Origin: Charina bottae
Lineage: Eukaryota; Chordata; Lepidosauria; Squamata; Charinaidae
DNA: 64,000 nucleotides
Direction: 5' to 3'
NCBI GenBank assembly: GCA_023362775.1
Contig: JALMGJ010000005.1
Coordinates: 89,601,421 to 89,665,420 of the forward strand
A model generated the notes under the pieces. It was not told where the DNA came from. It did not search any database and saw nothing but the letters and a program-made list of their open reading frames with translations. The first letter of the stretch is position 1. Every line of letters begins with the position of its first letter. Shown here piece by piece: positions 33,466-43,965 of this stretch. Made by a program: the position numbers and the translations under genes.

Positions 33466-33550
33466 CTTGACACTGTTAAGGAAGTGGTTGGTCATTGCCT
33501 TCTTCTGGAATATTTTTTGGTTCTGCCGTCTTATCTAGCTCGGCTAATTT
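33466..33550 (-). mobile_element. tRNA-derived SINE, continuation after L1
   Basis: CTTGACACTGTTAAGGAAGT then GGTTGGTCATTGCCTTCTTC continues the minus-strand SINE interrupted by the L1. Confidence 0.6.
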
Positions 33551-33894
33551 GGGGGTTGAATGTTTCCTTTTCTGAGCCTCCTAAAATATTATTTCTATCA
33601 TGGTGATATGGATGGATTTCCAGTAAAGAGCATTAACCCTGCTAATGATTACATGTACAAATGCCTTTGCCTAGTTGTTGAAATATATGAGTGTGCTTGT
33701 GATACTTGTGGATTCCTAGAGCTATTGGTCTGGTTTCTCTGCTGCCAGTGGCCACCAGATTACCAAATTCAGTATAAGAGAAGATAGATAAGATTAGATA
33801 TAGTAGATGGATGGAGATGGAGATGGAGATGGAGATGGAGATGATGGAGAGGGATAGAGGGATAGAGGGATGGATGGATGGATGTTTTAAATAT
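33551..33894. other. No gene; GATGGA tract at the right
   Basis: Bases 33805-33885 are a degenerate (GGAGAT)n/(GGAT)n tract; the rest is unremarkable. Confidence 0.5.
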
Positions 33895-34400
33895 TTATGT
33901 TTTAAGTATTTATACCCCGCCTATCCCCTCCCTACTGGAGGACTCTAGGCGGCTTACATACATGTAATTCATATCTATATTATACAATCAAATTATACAA
34001 TCAATCATTACAATGTTTTTACGTGCGCGATGGGAAGGAGGTAAGGGAACTGGCTCTTCAGCTGCAGGCATCGGACTACATGTCCCAGGATGCCTCACTT
34101 CGCGCCGGCTGCTGATGTCCAGGAAGTTGTTGATTTTGGATCCGTCGTTCTCCGCCGCTATTATTGGGGTTCCCAGATCTTCTTCAGTTCGAGGAGGACG
34201 ACTCTCCGCTGGACGCCGGCAAATTGACCCACGAAGTGGTACCCATTTATCTACTCGCATATGCTTTCGATCTGCTGGGTGGACAGAAGCTGGAGCTAGT
34301 GGCGGGAGCAGACCCCGCCCCGTGGTTTCGAACTGCCAACCTTGTGGTCGGCAGACTACCGGCTCAGCGGTTTAACCTGCTGAGCCACCGCACTCCTCGG
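33895..34400 (-). mobile_element. Third tRNA-derived SINE family, minus strand
   Basis: Left end TATTTATACCCCGCCTATCC...TCTAGGCGGCTTACATACA is the reverse complement of the tail at 26245-26295. Right end GTTTCGAACTGCCAACC...CTGCTGAGCCACCGCACTCC is the tRNA-like head. GC-rich body as in the copy at 25815. Confidence 0.82.
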
Positions 34401-34417
34401 GGTGGATGGATGGAGAT

Positions 34418-34468
<51 letters not shown>

Positions 34469-34470
34469 GG

Positions 34471-34519
<49 letters not shown>
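34418..34519 (+). repeat. (GATA)n microsatellite
   Basis: About 24 GATA units with one GATG/GTA interruption. Confidence 0.97.
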
Positions 34520-35484
34520 CAACATGAATCAATCCACTGCAAGATTAAGGCTTCTTCACTGAAGCTTTTGGACCATAATCTACCACTTTGGTCCAATGAG
34601 TTGGTAGAAAGATGTTTTTCGACTTCCCAGTCTGTGGCTGAAAGAGAGGCTTCCATGCCAAAAGGAGGACTAGAACTGAGGTTTGCCTGCTTCTCCTCCA
34701 GCATTTTAACCACTCCACCACTCTGGTTCTCATCTATCTATCTAGGCCAAAAAAAGTCAAGATGGTGGTTGCAACTGCACAACCAAAGCCGCACCTCCTT
34801 TTGATATGTGCCCTGCATGGCTGAGCTGCCATCTTGACTTTTTTGACTTCCCTCTGTGGATAGCCTGTATCTACCTCATCTTTATGATTAATGTTGGTGT
34901 TACATAGGCATGTCCCCTTACCCTGTTTAACCACAGAATAATTTTGGTCGCAAGCAACCACTCATTTATTTATAACAGAAGATTTCCAGCTTCTTTTTGG
35001 AACAAGGCAGCAGATCAGAGAGTGCAAGAAAGCACCATCTCTTCGGCAGCTGCACATGCTCAGAATAGACTCTCCATGAAATGAAAGGAGACTTTACTGA
35101 GTGTTGACTTTTCTGTAGAATAAAAATGCCTTCATTCTCTCTCCTTCTGATCACATAAAACAGGTGTTAAATGGGATGAACACAAGGGAGGAAGGGCTTT
35201 GTGGGATGTGGTTCTCCTACAGCTGCTGCTGTTTTGCTGCTAAGAATTGTGGGGATGGGAAGCCCTTTTCCATCAAAACAGTGAGGAAATAGGAGAGATT
35301 ATCAGGGGAGCTATCAGTCAGATCTTATAGTCACATCACAACCATCTGAGAACATGTGGCGAGGAACCTAGGAGCCCAGATTAGGAGAGTTTACTAAAAG
35401 GCCTTTGTCAACAAACCACCAACATTTGTAATTTTTGTTTCAGGAATGTCTGTTGGATCTGTGAGTTCCTCACTACTTCACTGT
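34520..35484. other. No gene recognised
   Basis: Contains diverged MITE-like sequence (AGCTGCTGCTGTTTTGCTGC ... AAGAATTGTGGGGATGGGAA at about 35220-35262). No coding feature. Confidence 0.4.
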
Positions 35485-35489
35485 CTCAC

Positions 35490-35750
35490 TGTGATGGAGT
35501 TCAGAGCGGCTGCTCCTTCCCAAGGGGGGGGGGCGCATTCCAGGCAGATAAAAGATTGCACAGTCCGGATTCCACTGGTGGGAAAGTAAAGAGGCTCAAG
35601 GTAACCTCGCCTTAGAGCCATCGCTGAATGTTTACCCATAGGGCTTATAGTGGACCTTTAGTCTGGCAAGATTCTGTTATATGGCAAGAGCAATAAAGAA
35701 ACTAGAGTTAGAATAATGACTCAGTGTGGTTCTTTGCCTGTTTCCTGACA
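35490..35750 (+). mobile_element. Solo LTR of an LTR retrotransposon
   Basis: A 261-bp unit begins TGTGATGGAGTTC and ends GTTTCCTGACA (TG...CA), with a 5-bp target duplication CTCAC at 35485-35489 and 35751-35755. It has a TATA-like GATAAAAG (about 35559) and a polyadenylation signal AATAAA (about 35690), in the expected order for promoter and terminator in an LTR read on the plus strand. No internal coding region is present, so it is a recombined solo LTR. Whether its parent was an endogenous retrovirus or a Gypsy-type element cannot be told. Confidence 0.8.
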
Positions 35751-35755
35751 CTCAC

Positions 35756-37054
35756 ATCTGGATTGTATCAGCAGTTGGTTGGCCAGATTACCTAATACTT
35801 CTTTGATAAGCTCTTTGGCAGCTGCCTAAAACCTAAAGTGATCCTTCTCCAAGCACGATCCTCAAAGTTCTCTTTAGGAAGGTTTAATGGAATGGGGTTA
35901 CAAGAATTCCAGTAGCTGCACTCTATTCTATTTAGAACTAATTTATGCTTATGATCTGTAGGACAGAGACTTTCCAGTTTTCCTTCTAAGAGACTTCCTA
36001 TGATCCAGCCACAGATGGATCTCTTCACTGATAACAGGGAAGCTTGTAACTTATCATTTATGTAACAGTCCCCAGAATATTTATCAGCTTGGGAACCAAC
36101 TCTAAGACTCTCTCTGCCCCCTAATCCAGGGCTGACTGATACTCCTAATACTAAAATAGCCACATTATGGTTGAGAGCTTGTTTCAACCTATCATCACTT
36201 CACTGGAACCAACTTTCACCAGGATTATGCCTGGAGTTAGGGCATAATTTTGATAAAATTGTGCCCCAACTCCATGTAGGAATTCTGGAATGGTAATACC
36301 AGAACTCCACGCAGCTTCTAATTAGTTTTTATAGCAGAGCCCCAGTAAACTTGCACAAGGCTTAATCAGTTCAAAACACAAAATAAACACACTTCACACG
36401 TTAATGTAAAGTTACAGAAAAATAGCTTACATTTATTGTAGATCAGTTTCATGGTAGCAGAGGATGGTTCATGTGTGCGAGCGATAGGTTCTGACCAAAC
36501 CCACAGTTTTCTTAATGTGGCCTTGCTGAATGCATGTATGAGCAATGTGGACAGCCATAGCTGACCATCCTCCTTGGTGGGGATTCAAACAGGAAAGAGA
36601 GTAGATGAAGGGAACAGGAACAGGAAATTGGGGTTCAGCCCCTCCCACACAAAGCAAGTAAGATTAGGTTACAGCAGAGGCTGCCTCCTCCTTCAAGCTT
36701 GTGTGAGACGTGCTTGGTTGAAACCCAATATTCACATAATCCTGTGAAGCTGACAAAATTATGGCCATATGAAAATTTTAAAAGGCAGTAATAATTACTA
36801 CCCATGGGTAGGAGCTACGTTATCCAATGAATGAAGCTGTGCACTCTTTGAAAATGATTTGGAGGGAGTGTCTTGGATCTCTCATAACCCCAGCACCTCT
36901 CTGCCTTACATTAAAGTAGCCTGAAAAAAGCTGCTGCTTTAAGATTTGCCTTAAGGATTCATTTAAATTCAATGCATGGGATTGAATGCATGGGATTGAA
37001 TGCATGGGAAGAACTGTGAACCGCTGGGCCAGGAACCAAAAGAGAATATCCATC
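35756..37054. other. No gene recognised
   Basis: A 131-codon minus-strand frame (35792-36187) is open but has no motif I recognise. A GCATGGGATTGAAT duplication lies at about 36973-37000. No other feature. Confidence 0.4.
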
Positions 37055-37243
37055 ATTAGATCCAGATGATCACCATGGAAGGAAAGAGAAGAAGAGGATG
37101 ACCAGCAGCAAAGCAGGAGGACTCAGTTATAGTGGTGATGGGTGCACTGTTGGGAGAATTGAAAGACCAGGTTAGGGACAGGTCATCATGGAGAAATATA
37201 ATATCTTTGTGGTCACTAGAAGTCAAAAACATTTTGGTGGCAC
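37055..37243 (+). mobile_element. RTE-clade LINE 3' fragment
   Basis: AGGAAAGAGAAGAAGAGGAT, GGACTCAGTTATAGTGGTGA and GGTCACTAGAAGTCAAAAAC correspond to the C-terminal coding end and 3' end of the RTE relic on the opposite strand at 28200. Confidence 0.65.
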
Positions 37244-37244
37244 G

Positions 37245-37272
37245 TAAGCAATCAATCAATCAATCAATCAAT
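37245..37272 (+). repeat. (AATC)n microsatellite
   Basis: Six AATC units, likely grown from the LINE tail. Confidence 0.9.
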
Positions 37273-37373
37273 AGAAATATGTTAAAGTGAAGGTGAAATA
37301 TGGATACTGTTACAAAAGAACTGCAAAGTAGTCCCTTCAGAGCTCACATTTTGGGGCAGAATAAATCACTGAC

Positions 37374-37708
37374 TGGTGTGGGGCATGGTGGCTCAGCGGG
37401 TAAGATGCCAGGCTTGTCGATCGGAATATCGCAAGTTCGGAGGTTCGAATCCCTAGCCCCGCATGACAGAGTGAGCTCCCGCACTCACCCCAGCTCTTGC
37501 CAACCTAGCAATTCGAAAGCATGCAAATGCAAGTAGATGAATAGGTACCACTTTGGTGGGATGGTAACAGCGTTCCACGCGTGTCATGCCGGCCACATGA
37601 CCGCGGAAGCGACTTCGGACAGCGGTGGCTCTTCGGCTAACAAACGGAGATGAGCACCGGCCCCTAGAGTCGGACACTCTATGTGCGGGGGGAACCTTTA
37701 CCTTTACT
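37374..37708 (+). mobile_element. SINE family 2, full length
   Basis: Complete copy with tRNA-like head (GGTGGCTCAGCGGGTAAGAT, GGTTCGAATCC) and the GTGCGGGGGGAACC tail. Target duplication TAAATCACTGAC is at 37362-37373 and 37709-37720. Confidence 0.9.
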
Positions 37709-37720
37709 TAAATCACTGAC

Positions 37721-38214
37721 AGCATTCCCAGAAATAGGTATTTAAAAAAGAACCATAAACCTTCCATTTTGCCTTGCTAGAAAACAAGCTTACAGCAGAC
37801 CTATTTAAATCAATGTAGTTAGTCTTACTAAAATAGATCACATTGATGTAAGTGATTGTAATTGAAGCAGGACTAAAAATAGATCCACCCCAGAGAGGGC
37901 CCTCCAGATCATCTATCAACACTGTCACAGCAGGGGTGATTCCCTTTGTAAGGTGCTTTTCTCTTTCAAAGGGGAAGCAAATGGCTTTGTTTGTTTATTC
38001 TGTCTTAGCCAGGGGCCATACATCTTCCCATCAGTTTGCTCTCCAACATATACATACATATACATACCTGTTCCTGACAACTGGAATTTGCTGTTGAAAC
38101 TGCCTATATCACTGTTCCTGCAAGCAGGGAATGGCAACTTTTCCGAATTAAACAGCAGCAGCTAAGACATGTTCTGGATTTCAGCTATTGGATAAGAATG
38201 ACATTAATTCTATC
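37721..38214. other. No gene recognised
   Basis: No feature apart from a short TACATA-rich tract near 38047-38067. Confidence 0.4.
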
Positions 38215-38303
<89 letters not shown>

Positions 38304-38315
38304 CTGTATCTACTG

Positions 38316-38369
<54 letters not shown>

Positions 38370-38381
38370 CTGTATCTACTG

Positions 38382-38437
<56 letters not shown>

Positions 38438-38455
38438 GTATCTATCATCTATCTA
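38215..38455 (+). repeat. (CTGT)n-(CTAT)n compound microsatellite
   Basis: About 240 bases: CTGT units, then three CTAT blocks separated by two copies of the interruption CTACTGTATCTACTGTATCT. The repeated interruption points to block duplication. Confidence 0.97.
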
Positions 38456-38494
38456 TCATATTTACTCTTTCTCCAAAGAACCCAGAACTTACAG

Positions 38495-38560
38495 CAGTGT
38501 TTTCCAACCTGGACAACTTCCAGATGTTGAAATGTACAGATCTAGTAATTTCCCAATGAT
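38495..38560 (+). mobile_element. Family D MITE fragment
   Basis: CAGTGTTTTCCAACCTGGAC and AACTTCCAGATGTTGAA match the left half of the MITE at 10235; the right half is missing. Confidence 0.6.
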
Positions 38561-39833
38561 GAAATGTTAAGGTCGGTTGATGCATATAACAAATGTGTAT
38601 CGCAATATCCCAATGTCTTTACCCTGTGCATTTCCTTGTAAGTCACCAATGACAGCCAACGAGAAAGAATGAAGTAGAAAAACACACAACATCATGTTAG
38701 CAAGGCAGGGAGAAAATTGAGCTGCATATAACAGAGCAGGAGAACGTGAAACACAGCTGCCATTTTCTGCAATAGTTCCAAATCCTTTGTAGTGCACTGC
38801 TGGCTAACTAGTTTTATCTTTGCAACAACTCTGCAAGTTAGGTCAAGCTGTGCAATAAACTTGCATAAGATCAAGAAAAGAGTTTCCTGGCTTATTTGCA
38901 GACCTTCTTCAACAGTGGAAAGAAAGTAATAAAAACATGAGCAACTGTGATGATGGGACTAAATGTTCTCAGATCTACAAAGGGAAGGGAATCTGTATGC
39001 CTCTCTTATGGCCAGTGCCCCCTATTTCCCATAAGGAACACAGTTGCATTTTTTTTTTCATTAGATGTGACTCAAGAATATCCAGAGAACTATTCTTCCA
39101 GTTTTTGGGAAATGTCCAACTCAGTTCTTGTCTTTTTTGTGGCTACAACCCCAATGAGTGAAGAAGGGAAAAATAAAGGTATGCTGAATGCATTCTGTCA
39201 TGACAATTTGTTTTTTAAAATTCAATATAATATCTAAGCTATATTAAGTATTCCACTGGGTAGAGAGAGAAAGAAAGGGTAATATTATTTGCAAAAGTCA
39301 CGTTCCATGTCATATTTTCTTCCTGAGATCAGCAGCTTCCTTCAGCCCCATCTATTCTGGCTCTCAGTCCTGTGCCTGACACTGTTTTCTCTTCTCTTTT
39401 TCTCTTCTCTTTCTTAGAGCCCGCAGACCAAGCAATTTGAAATATTTCAGTAACTGAACTGTCCTGGATGCAATGAAACCATGAAAAGCACATTTCTCCT
39501 CGGATGAAGGACTGCCTTGTTTCTTGGGGATTTCCAATAAATCTCGTGTCACGCTATTGCAGGGCACAATGAATTACAGGGCAGGCAACAAACACTGAGC
39601 CAGTTGATGGCCACCACGCTTCTAAGCTTTGTATGCCTTGTCAGCCTTGAAATGCAAGACAATCAGGGACAATGGCATCTATCTTTGCAGTGGAGTGGCT
39701 TGGCAGAATGGGTAACATACATGATTTCAGGGAAAGCTGATGCTGCTTCTGTGTGACCCTGATCATCTCACCTTGCCTCATCTGTGTCTGGACAGCTGTT
39801 GAGGAATATTCAGGGCCAGATCAACCAACAAGC
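38561..39833. other. No gene or repeat recognised
   Basis: Unremarkable. Pyrimidine-rich CTTCTCTTTTTCTCTTCTC at about 39390. Confidence 0.4.
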
Positions 39834-39890
39834 CCAGAGTCACTTTGTGGGAGATGGGTGGCCATATCAATATGATAAATAGGGGAGGAG
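39834..39890 (+). mobile_element. L2-clade LINE 3' tail fragment
   Basis: GCCCAGAGTCACTTTGTGGG then AGATGGGTGGCCATATCAAT and ATGATAAATA is an L2 3' hairpin and tail, lying immediately 5' of a second L2 in the same orientation. Confidence 0.7.
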
Positions 39891-41085
39891 AGAGCTGACC
39901 CGCGGCCCCTGATTTGTGGGGTGCCGCAGGGGTCGGTTCTCTCTCCTCTCCTGTTCAACATCTACATGAAGCCGCTGGGCGAGATCATCCGTCACCACGG
40001 GATGAGGTATCACCAATATGCTGATGATACCCAGTTATACATCTCCATCCCGGGTGAAGTAGGTGATGCGGTCGATGCCTTATCTCAGTGTCTGGAGGCT
40101 GTGGGGGTCTAGATGGGGAACAACAGGCTTCAACTGAATCCTGGTAAGACGGAGTGGCTGTGGATTGATGGCCCCCCCAGATCCGGGAAGTTGCCATCTT
40201 TGGTTCTGGGTGGGGTGGCACTACCTCGCTCGGATCCAGTGCGGAATCTGGGGGTCCTCCTGGACTCGCGATTCCTGCTTGAAGAGCAGGTGGCAGTCAC
40301 GGCCAGGAGGGCCTTTGCACAACTTCATGTGGTGCGCCAGTTACGCCCTTTCCTGGATCGGGAGGCCCTCCGAACAGTCACTCACGCCCTTGTCATCTCC
40401 CGTATAGATTACTGTAATGCGCTCTACATGGGGCTACCCCTGAAGAGTATGCGGAAGCTTCAGCTGGTGCAGAATGCCGCGGCGCGAGCAGTTATGGGTG
40501 CCATGAGATCGGCACATGTAACACCTCTGCTACGCGAGCTGCATTGGCTACCAGTTTGCTTCCGGGTCCAATTCAAGGTGTTGGTGATTACCTTTAAAGC
40601 CCTACATGGCATAGGACCAGGGTACCTGAGGGACCGTCTCGTCCCGATGACGTCGGCCCACCCCACCCGTGCATGCAGAGAGGGCATGCTTCGGACCCCC
40701 TCAACAAGAGAATTCCATCTAGCGGGGTCCAGGAGGCGTGCCTTCTCTGCGATAGCGCCCGCCTTATGGAATATCTTGCCCCCGGAGGTGAGACTGGCCC
40801 CTTCACTCCTGGCCTTTCGGAAGGCCCTTAAGACCTGGCTCTGCCGCCGGGCCTGGGACGACAGAGGCGGCAGTGCCTCCTGGGGTTGGCTGGCCCCGTA
40901 GTAATACAATCCATCCTACGGTCCCCCCATCTTGGATTTCATGTAATTTATTATTAGATGTATTTTATATATTGTTTGTGTATTTTTTAAACTTCAATTG
41001 TTGTAACCCGCCCAGAGTCCCTTGCAAGGGAGATGGGCGGGGAATAAATTGAAATAATAAATAAATAATAAATAAATGAATAAAT
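39891..41085 (+). mobile_element. L2-clade LINE with RT motifs, 5'-truncated
   Basis: The frame from 39921 to 40901 encodes the second half of the reverse transcriptase: motif B ([13 protein letters not shown]), motif C with the catalytic YADD, then LQLNPGKTEWL, NLGVLLDS, RIDYCNALYMGLP, LRELHWLPVCFRV and WNILPPEVRLAPS. One in-frame TAG (40110-40112) interrupts it where homologues have tryptophan (V-stop-MGNNR). The N-terminal RT and the endonuclease are absent. A 3' UTR with the ACCCGCCCAGAGTCCCTTGC hairpin and AAATAAATAATAAATAAATG tail follows. It is a dead copy, but the best preserved L2 here. Confidence 0.92.
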
Positions 41086-41845
41086 GAACTTAGCTTGATC
41101 ACTTCTATTTTGGAATGAAGGAAACTGCAGGGGAACATCGGGCACAACCCATGGTTGTCTTTCCAAAATAAAAGCCCACAAATTAAGAAAGCATCTTTAC
41201 ACATGTGACTGACATCTCCTGAGTTTGGCCCAAAGATTGAGCCAGATTTATTTAGATATTAACAAAAACAGAAGCATCAAAGGCCATTTAAATTGGGAGA
41301 AATGTATATCAATCAAGCAAATCATTTGTACTGTAGAAATAATTCATACTGTTATATATGGACAAGAGGGATGTGCAAAACTTTCTGTTCCAGAAACTCT
41401 GGAATATTCTGTTCTTCCTCCAGATGCCAATCCAGCCACTGCAGGGGTAGTCTATTTGATTTCTGGAAGCAAATATTCTGCAACAGGAAGTGGTTTATGG
41501 TGTTCCAGACATGGTTTGGCCTGAAACAGAACCAAAAGTTTTGCATACCCCTAAACCCACATTTCACAGTTTATTACAAGTATGGTAAATGGTATCTTTC
41601 CTTCTCTTATTATGAAGAACAAAGAAAAATGGAGAATATTGAAAATTAATAATGACATTTTTATTTATTCAAAGCAATGCTATGCTATTTTCAAAAAGGA
41701 TTTATTGCTGGGTAGATATGCACACAGTTGCACTGTAAGAAAGGCTTAAGATGCCTTATAGTTTGCTTATCTATGAAGTATTACATATCAGATGGCAAAA
41801 ATAGAAAAAAAGTATTCTGTGCAAAGATATATAACCTCAGAAACA
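41086..41845. other. No gene recognised
   Basis: Two overlapping frames of about 100 codons (41225-41649) lack any recognised motif. Confidence 0.4.
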
Positions 41846-42170
41846 GTCCACACGATTGGCTCCCACCTGCAAACCCCGCCCCCTGGTCCACGCGATTGGC
41901 TCCTGCCTGCAAAACCCACCCCAGTCCGCACGATTGGCTCCCGCCTGCAAACCCCACCCCCGGTCCGTGTGATTGGCTCCCACCTGCAAACTGCGCCCCC
42001 AGTCTGAACAATTTGCTCCCGCCTGCAAACCCCGCCCCCAGTCTGAACAATTTGCTCCCACCTGCAAACCCCGCCCCCCCCGGTCCATGCGATTGGCTCC
42101 CGCCTGCAAACCCCACCCCCCAATCCGCGTGATTGACTCCCGCCTGCAAACCCCACCCCCTGGTCTGTGC
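41846..42170 (+). repeat. 41-bp minisatellite, eight units
   Basis: Eight copies of about 41 bases with the consensus core GATTGGCTCCCGCCTGCAAA then CCCCGCCCCC. Each complete unit has an inverted CCAAT box (ATTGG) and a GC box (CCGCCCC); two central units have ATTTG instead of ATTGG. It is much more GC-rich than its surroundings. Long frames in several phases on both strands are repeat translations. Confidence 0.95.
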
Positions 42171-42361
42171 TCCAGCTCGGATCCTCCTTCCACGCCATTC
42201 CAACCGGGTGTGAAAAACGGGACAAAATTGAGATTTTTATGAAAACAATGGGACAGTTGAAAAATGCTTAAAAAACGGGACTGTCCCGTTCAAAACGGAC
42301 TTATGGTCAGCCTAGGTAAAATACAAACCTTACAAGTTAGATTTGATGGCATTACTAAAAC
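42171..42361 (+). repeat. Possible transposon end beside the minisatellite
   Basis: GAAAAACGGGACAAAATTG, AACGGGACTGTCCCGTTCAA and TATGGTCAGCCTA form short inverted repeats like the ends of DNA-transposon families (GGTCACCCTA-type). The other end and target duplication were not found, so the call is weak. The minisatellite may be its interior. Confidence 0.35.
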
Positions 42362-42374
42362 ATGCATGTAATTG

Positions 42375-42724
42375 GCTGTTGTGGGTCTTCCGGGCTGTGT
42401 GGCCGTGTTCTGGAAGTTGTGGTTCCTAACGTTTCACCAGCATCTGTGGCCAGCATCTTCAGAGGGCAGGAGCACAGATAGAAGCAAAATCTCTGTGCCC
42501 AGGTAGAGTGGCAATGTTCTATTTATAGAGCTAAATTATAGGAGATTAGGTGGGGTTTTTTGTTGTGTTGAAATGTTAACGAGTGGCTGATGAGCGTGAT
42601 TAGCATGTTCATTGTGAGAAGTATTCCCATGTCCTGGTGGTTGGACTGAGTTCGTTGACCTTTTGCAGGCTGTGTTTTTCAGGACTGGTAGCCAGGTTTT
42701 GCTAATTTTTAAACTTTCTTCTTC
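42375..42724 (-). repeat. Left inverted arm of the Penelope-like element
   Basis: Pairs with 43709-44058 without net length change. A visible difference is CGTTTCACC here against GGCGAAACG in the right arm (one base). It carries an inverted copy of the end of the open frame, the 3' UTR and the hammerhead-like motif (42432-42463). Confidence 0.95.
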
Positions 42725-42759
42725 TTCTTTTTTTTTTTTTTAAAAAAAATGGGAATGCC

Positions 42760-43896
42760 ATGGGAAGCCCCCTGAGCCCAGTCATAGCAAACTTTTACAT
42801 GGAACACTTTGAAAAACAGGCTTTGGAATCGGCACCCATTACACCAACAGTCTGGTTCCGGTTCGTGGATGACACCTTCGCAATTTGGAGTCATACTGAA
42901 GAAGAACTGGAGAAATTTCTGGACCACCTAAACGGCATCCACCCCAATATACAATTCACCATGGAAAAAGAAACTGATGACAAACTTCCATTTTTAGATA
43001 CGCTGGTCATACGCAATCCGGACCCCAAACTAGGACACAAAGTATACAGAAAACCCACCCATACGGACCGATATCTACACAAAAATTCCAATCACCACCC
43101 ACGACAAAAGAGAGGCATGTTCAAAACCTTGGTGGATCGTGCTAATCGAAACTGTGAAACCCAATTTCTCAACAATGAACTTAACCATATGAATTGGGTC
43201 CTACAGGCAAATGGCTATTCCAAGAATGAAATAAAAAGAGCCATCAAACCAAGAAAACAACATCCAACTGAAGAAAAACAGCCCCCCACAAACGAAGTAT
43301 TCCTGCCCTACATCAAAGGAGTCACTGACCGCATGAGAAAACTGATGGAAAAACACAACTTTCAAACAGTCTTCAGACCCACCAGAAAAATACAACAAAT
43401 GCTAAAATCAGCAAAAGACAAAAGGGACCCCCGCACCGCTGCAGGAGTATACCGCATACCATGCAGCTGTGGACAAGTATACATCGGAACCACAAAACGA
43501 AGCATTCACACCAGGATAAAAGAACATGAAAGACACTGCAGACTACAGCAACCAGAAAAATCTTCAGTAGCTGAACATGCTCTCAAGCAAACGGGACACA
43601 AAATCCTATTTGAAAACACAGAAATACTGGACAACACCAAAAGCCACTGCACCAGATTATACAGAGAAGCCATTGAAATTCACAAACACCAGCACAGTTA
43701 CAATAAAAAAGAAGAAAGTTTAAAAATTAGCAAAACCTGGCTACCAGTCCTGAAAAACACAGCCTGCAAAAGGTCAACGAACTCAGTCCAACCACCAGGA
43801 CATGGGAATACTTCTCACAATGAACATGCTAATCACGCTCATCAGCCACTCGTTAACATTTCAACACAACAAAAAACCCCACCTAATCTCCTATAA
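42760..43896 (+). CDS. Penelope-like ORF: RT C-terminal part and GIY-YIG endonuclease
   Basis: 378 codons without interruption. Residues 1-9 (MGSPLSPVI) are RT motif B, so the upstream fingers and motif A are missing. FVDD (35-38) is the catalytic motif C, followed by LPFLDTLVIR (76-85) and KVYRKPTHTDRYLH. Residues 229-315 form a GIY-YIG nuclease: GVY (229-231), CSCG, YIG (241-243), then TRIKEHERHC with candidate catalytic Arg/His, and AEH (271-273). In intact elements the RT and endonuclease carry out target-primed insertion. This copy should not be able to polymerise, but the endonuclease domain looks complete. The true start is uncertain because the frame is 5'-truncated; the ATG is simply the first one. 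Confidence 0.92.
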   Translation: MGSPLSPVIANFYMEHFEKQALESAPITPTVWFRFVDDTFAIWSHTEEELEKFLDHLNGIHPNIQFTMEKETDDKLPFLDTLVIRNPDPKLGHKVYRKPTHTDRYLHKNSNHHPRQKRGMFKTLVDRANRNCETQFLNNELNHMNWVLQANGYSKNEIKRAIKPRKQHPTEEKQPPTNEVFLPYIKGVTDRMRKLMEKHNFQTVFRPTRKIQQMLKSAKDKRDPRTAAGVYRIPCSCGQVYIGTTKRSIHTRIKEHERHCRLQQPEKSSVAEHALKQTGHKILFENTEILDNTKSHCTRLYREAIEIHKHQHSYNKKEESLKISKTWLPVLKNTACKRSTNSVQPPGHGNTSHNEHANHAHQPLVNISTQQKTPPNLL

Positions 43897-43965
43897 TTTA
43901 GCTCTATAAATAGAACATTGCCACTCTACCTGGGCACAGAGATTTTGCTTCTATCTGTGCTCCTG

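Noticed and set aside
35792..36187. 131-codon minus-strand frame next to the solo LTR
   Set aside because: No retroviral or host motif recognised, and its strand is opposite to the LTR; kept only as an unexplained frame. BLASTp would decide.
38215..38455. CRISPR-like regular repeats
   Set aside because: All regular arrays are simple microsatellites or minisatellites without unique spacers, in a vertebrate genome.
38188..38559. Frames of ILSIYLSIYLS-type repeats
   Set aside because: Translations of the (CTAT)n microsatellite.
41781..42225. Long glycine-rich frames on the minus strand (collagen- or keratin-like at first glance)
   Set aside because: Translations of the 41-bp minisatellite, present in several phases at once.
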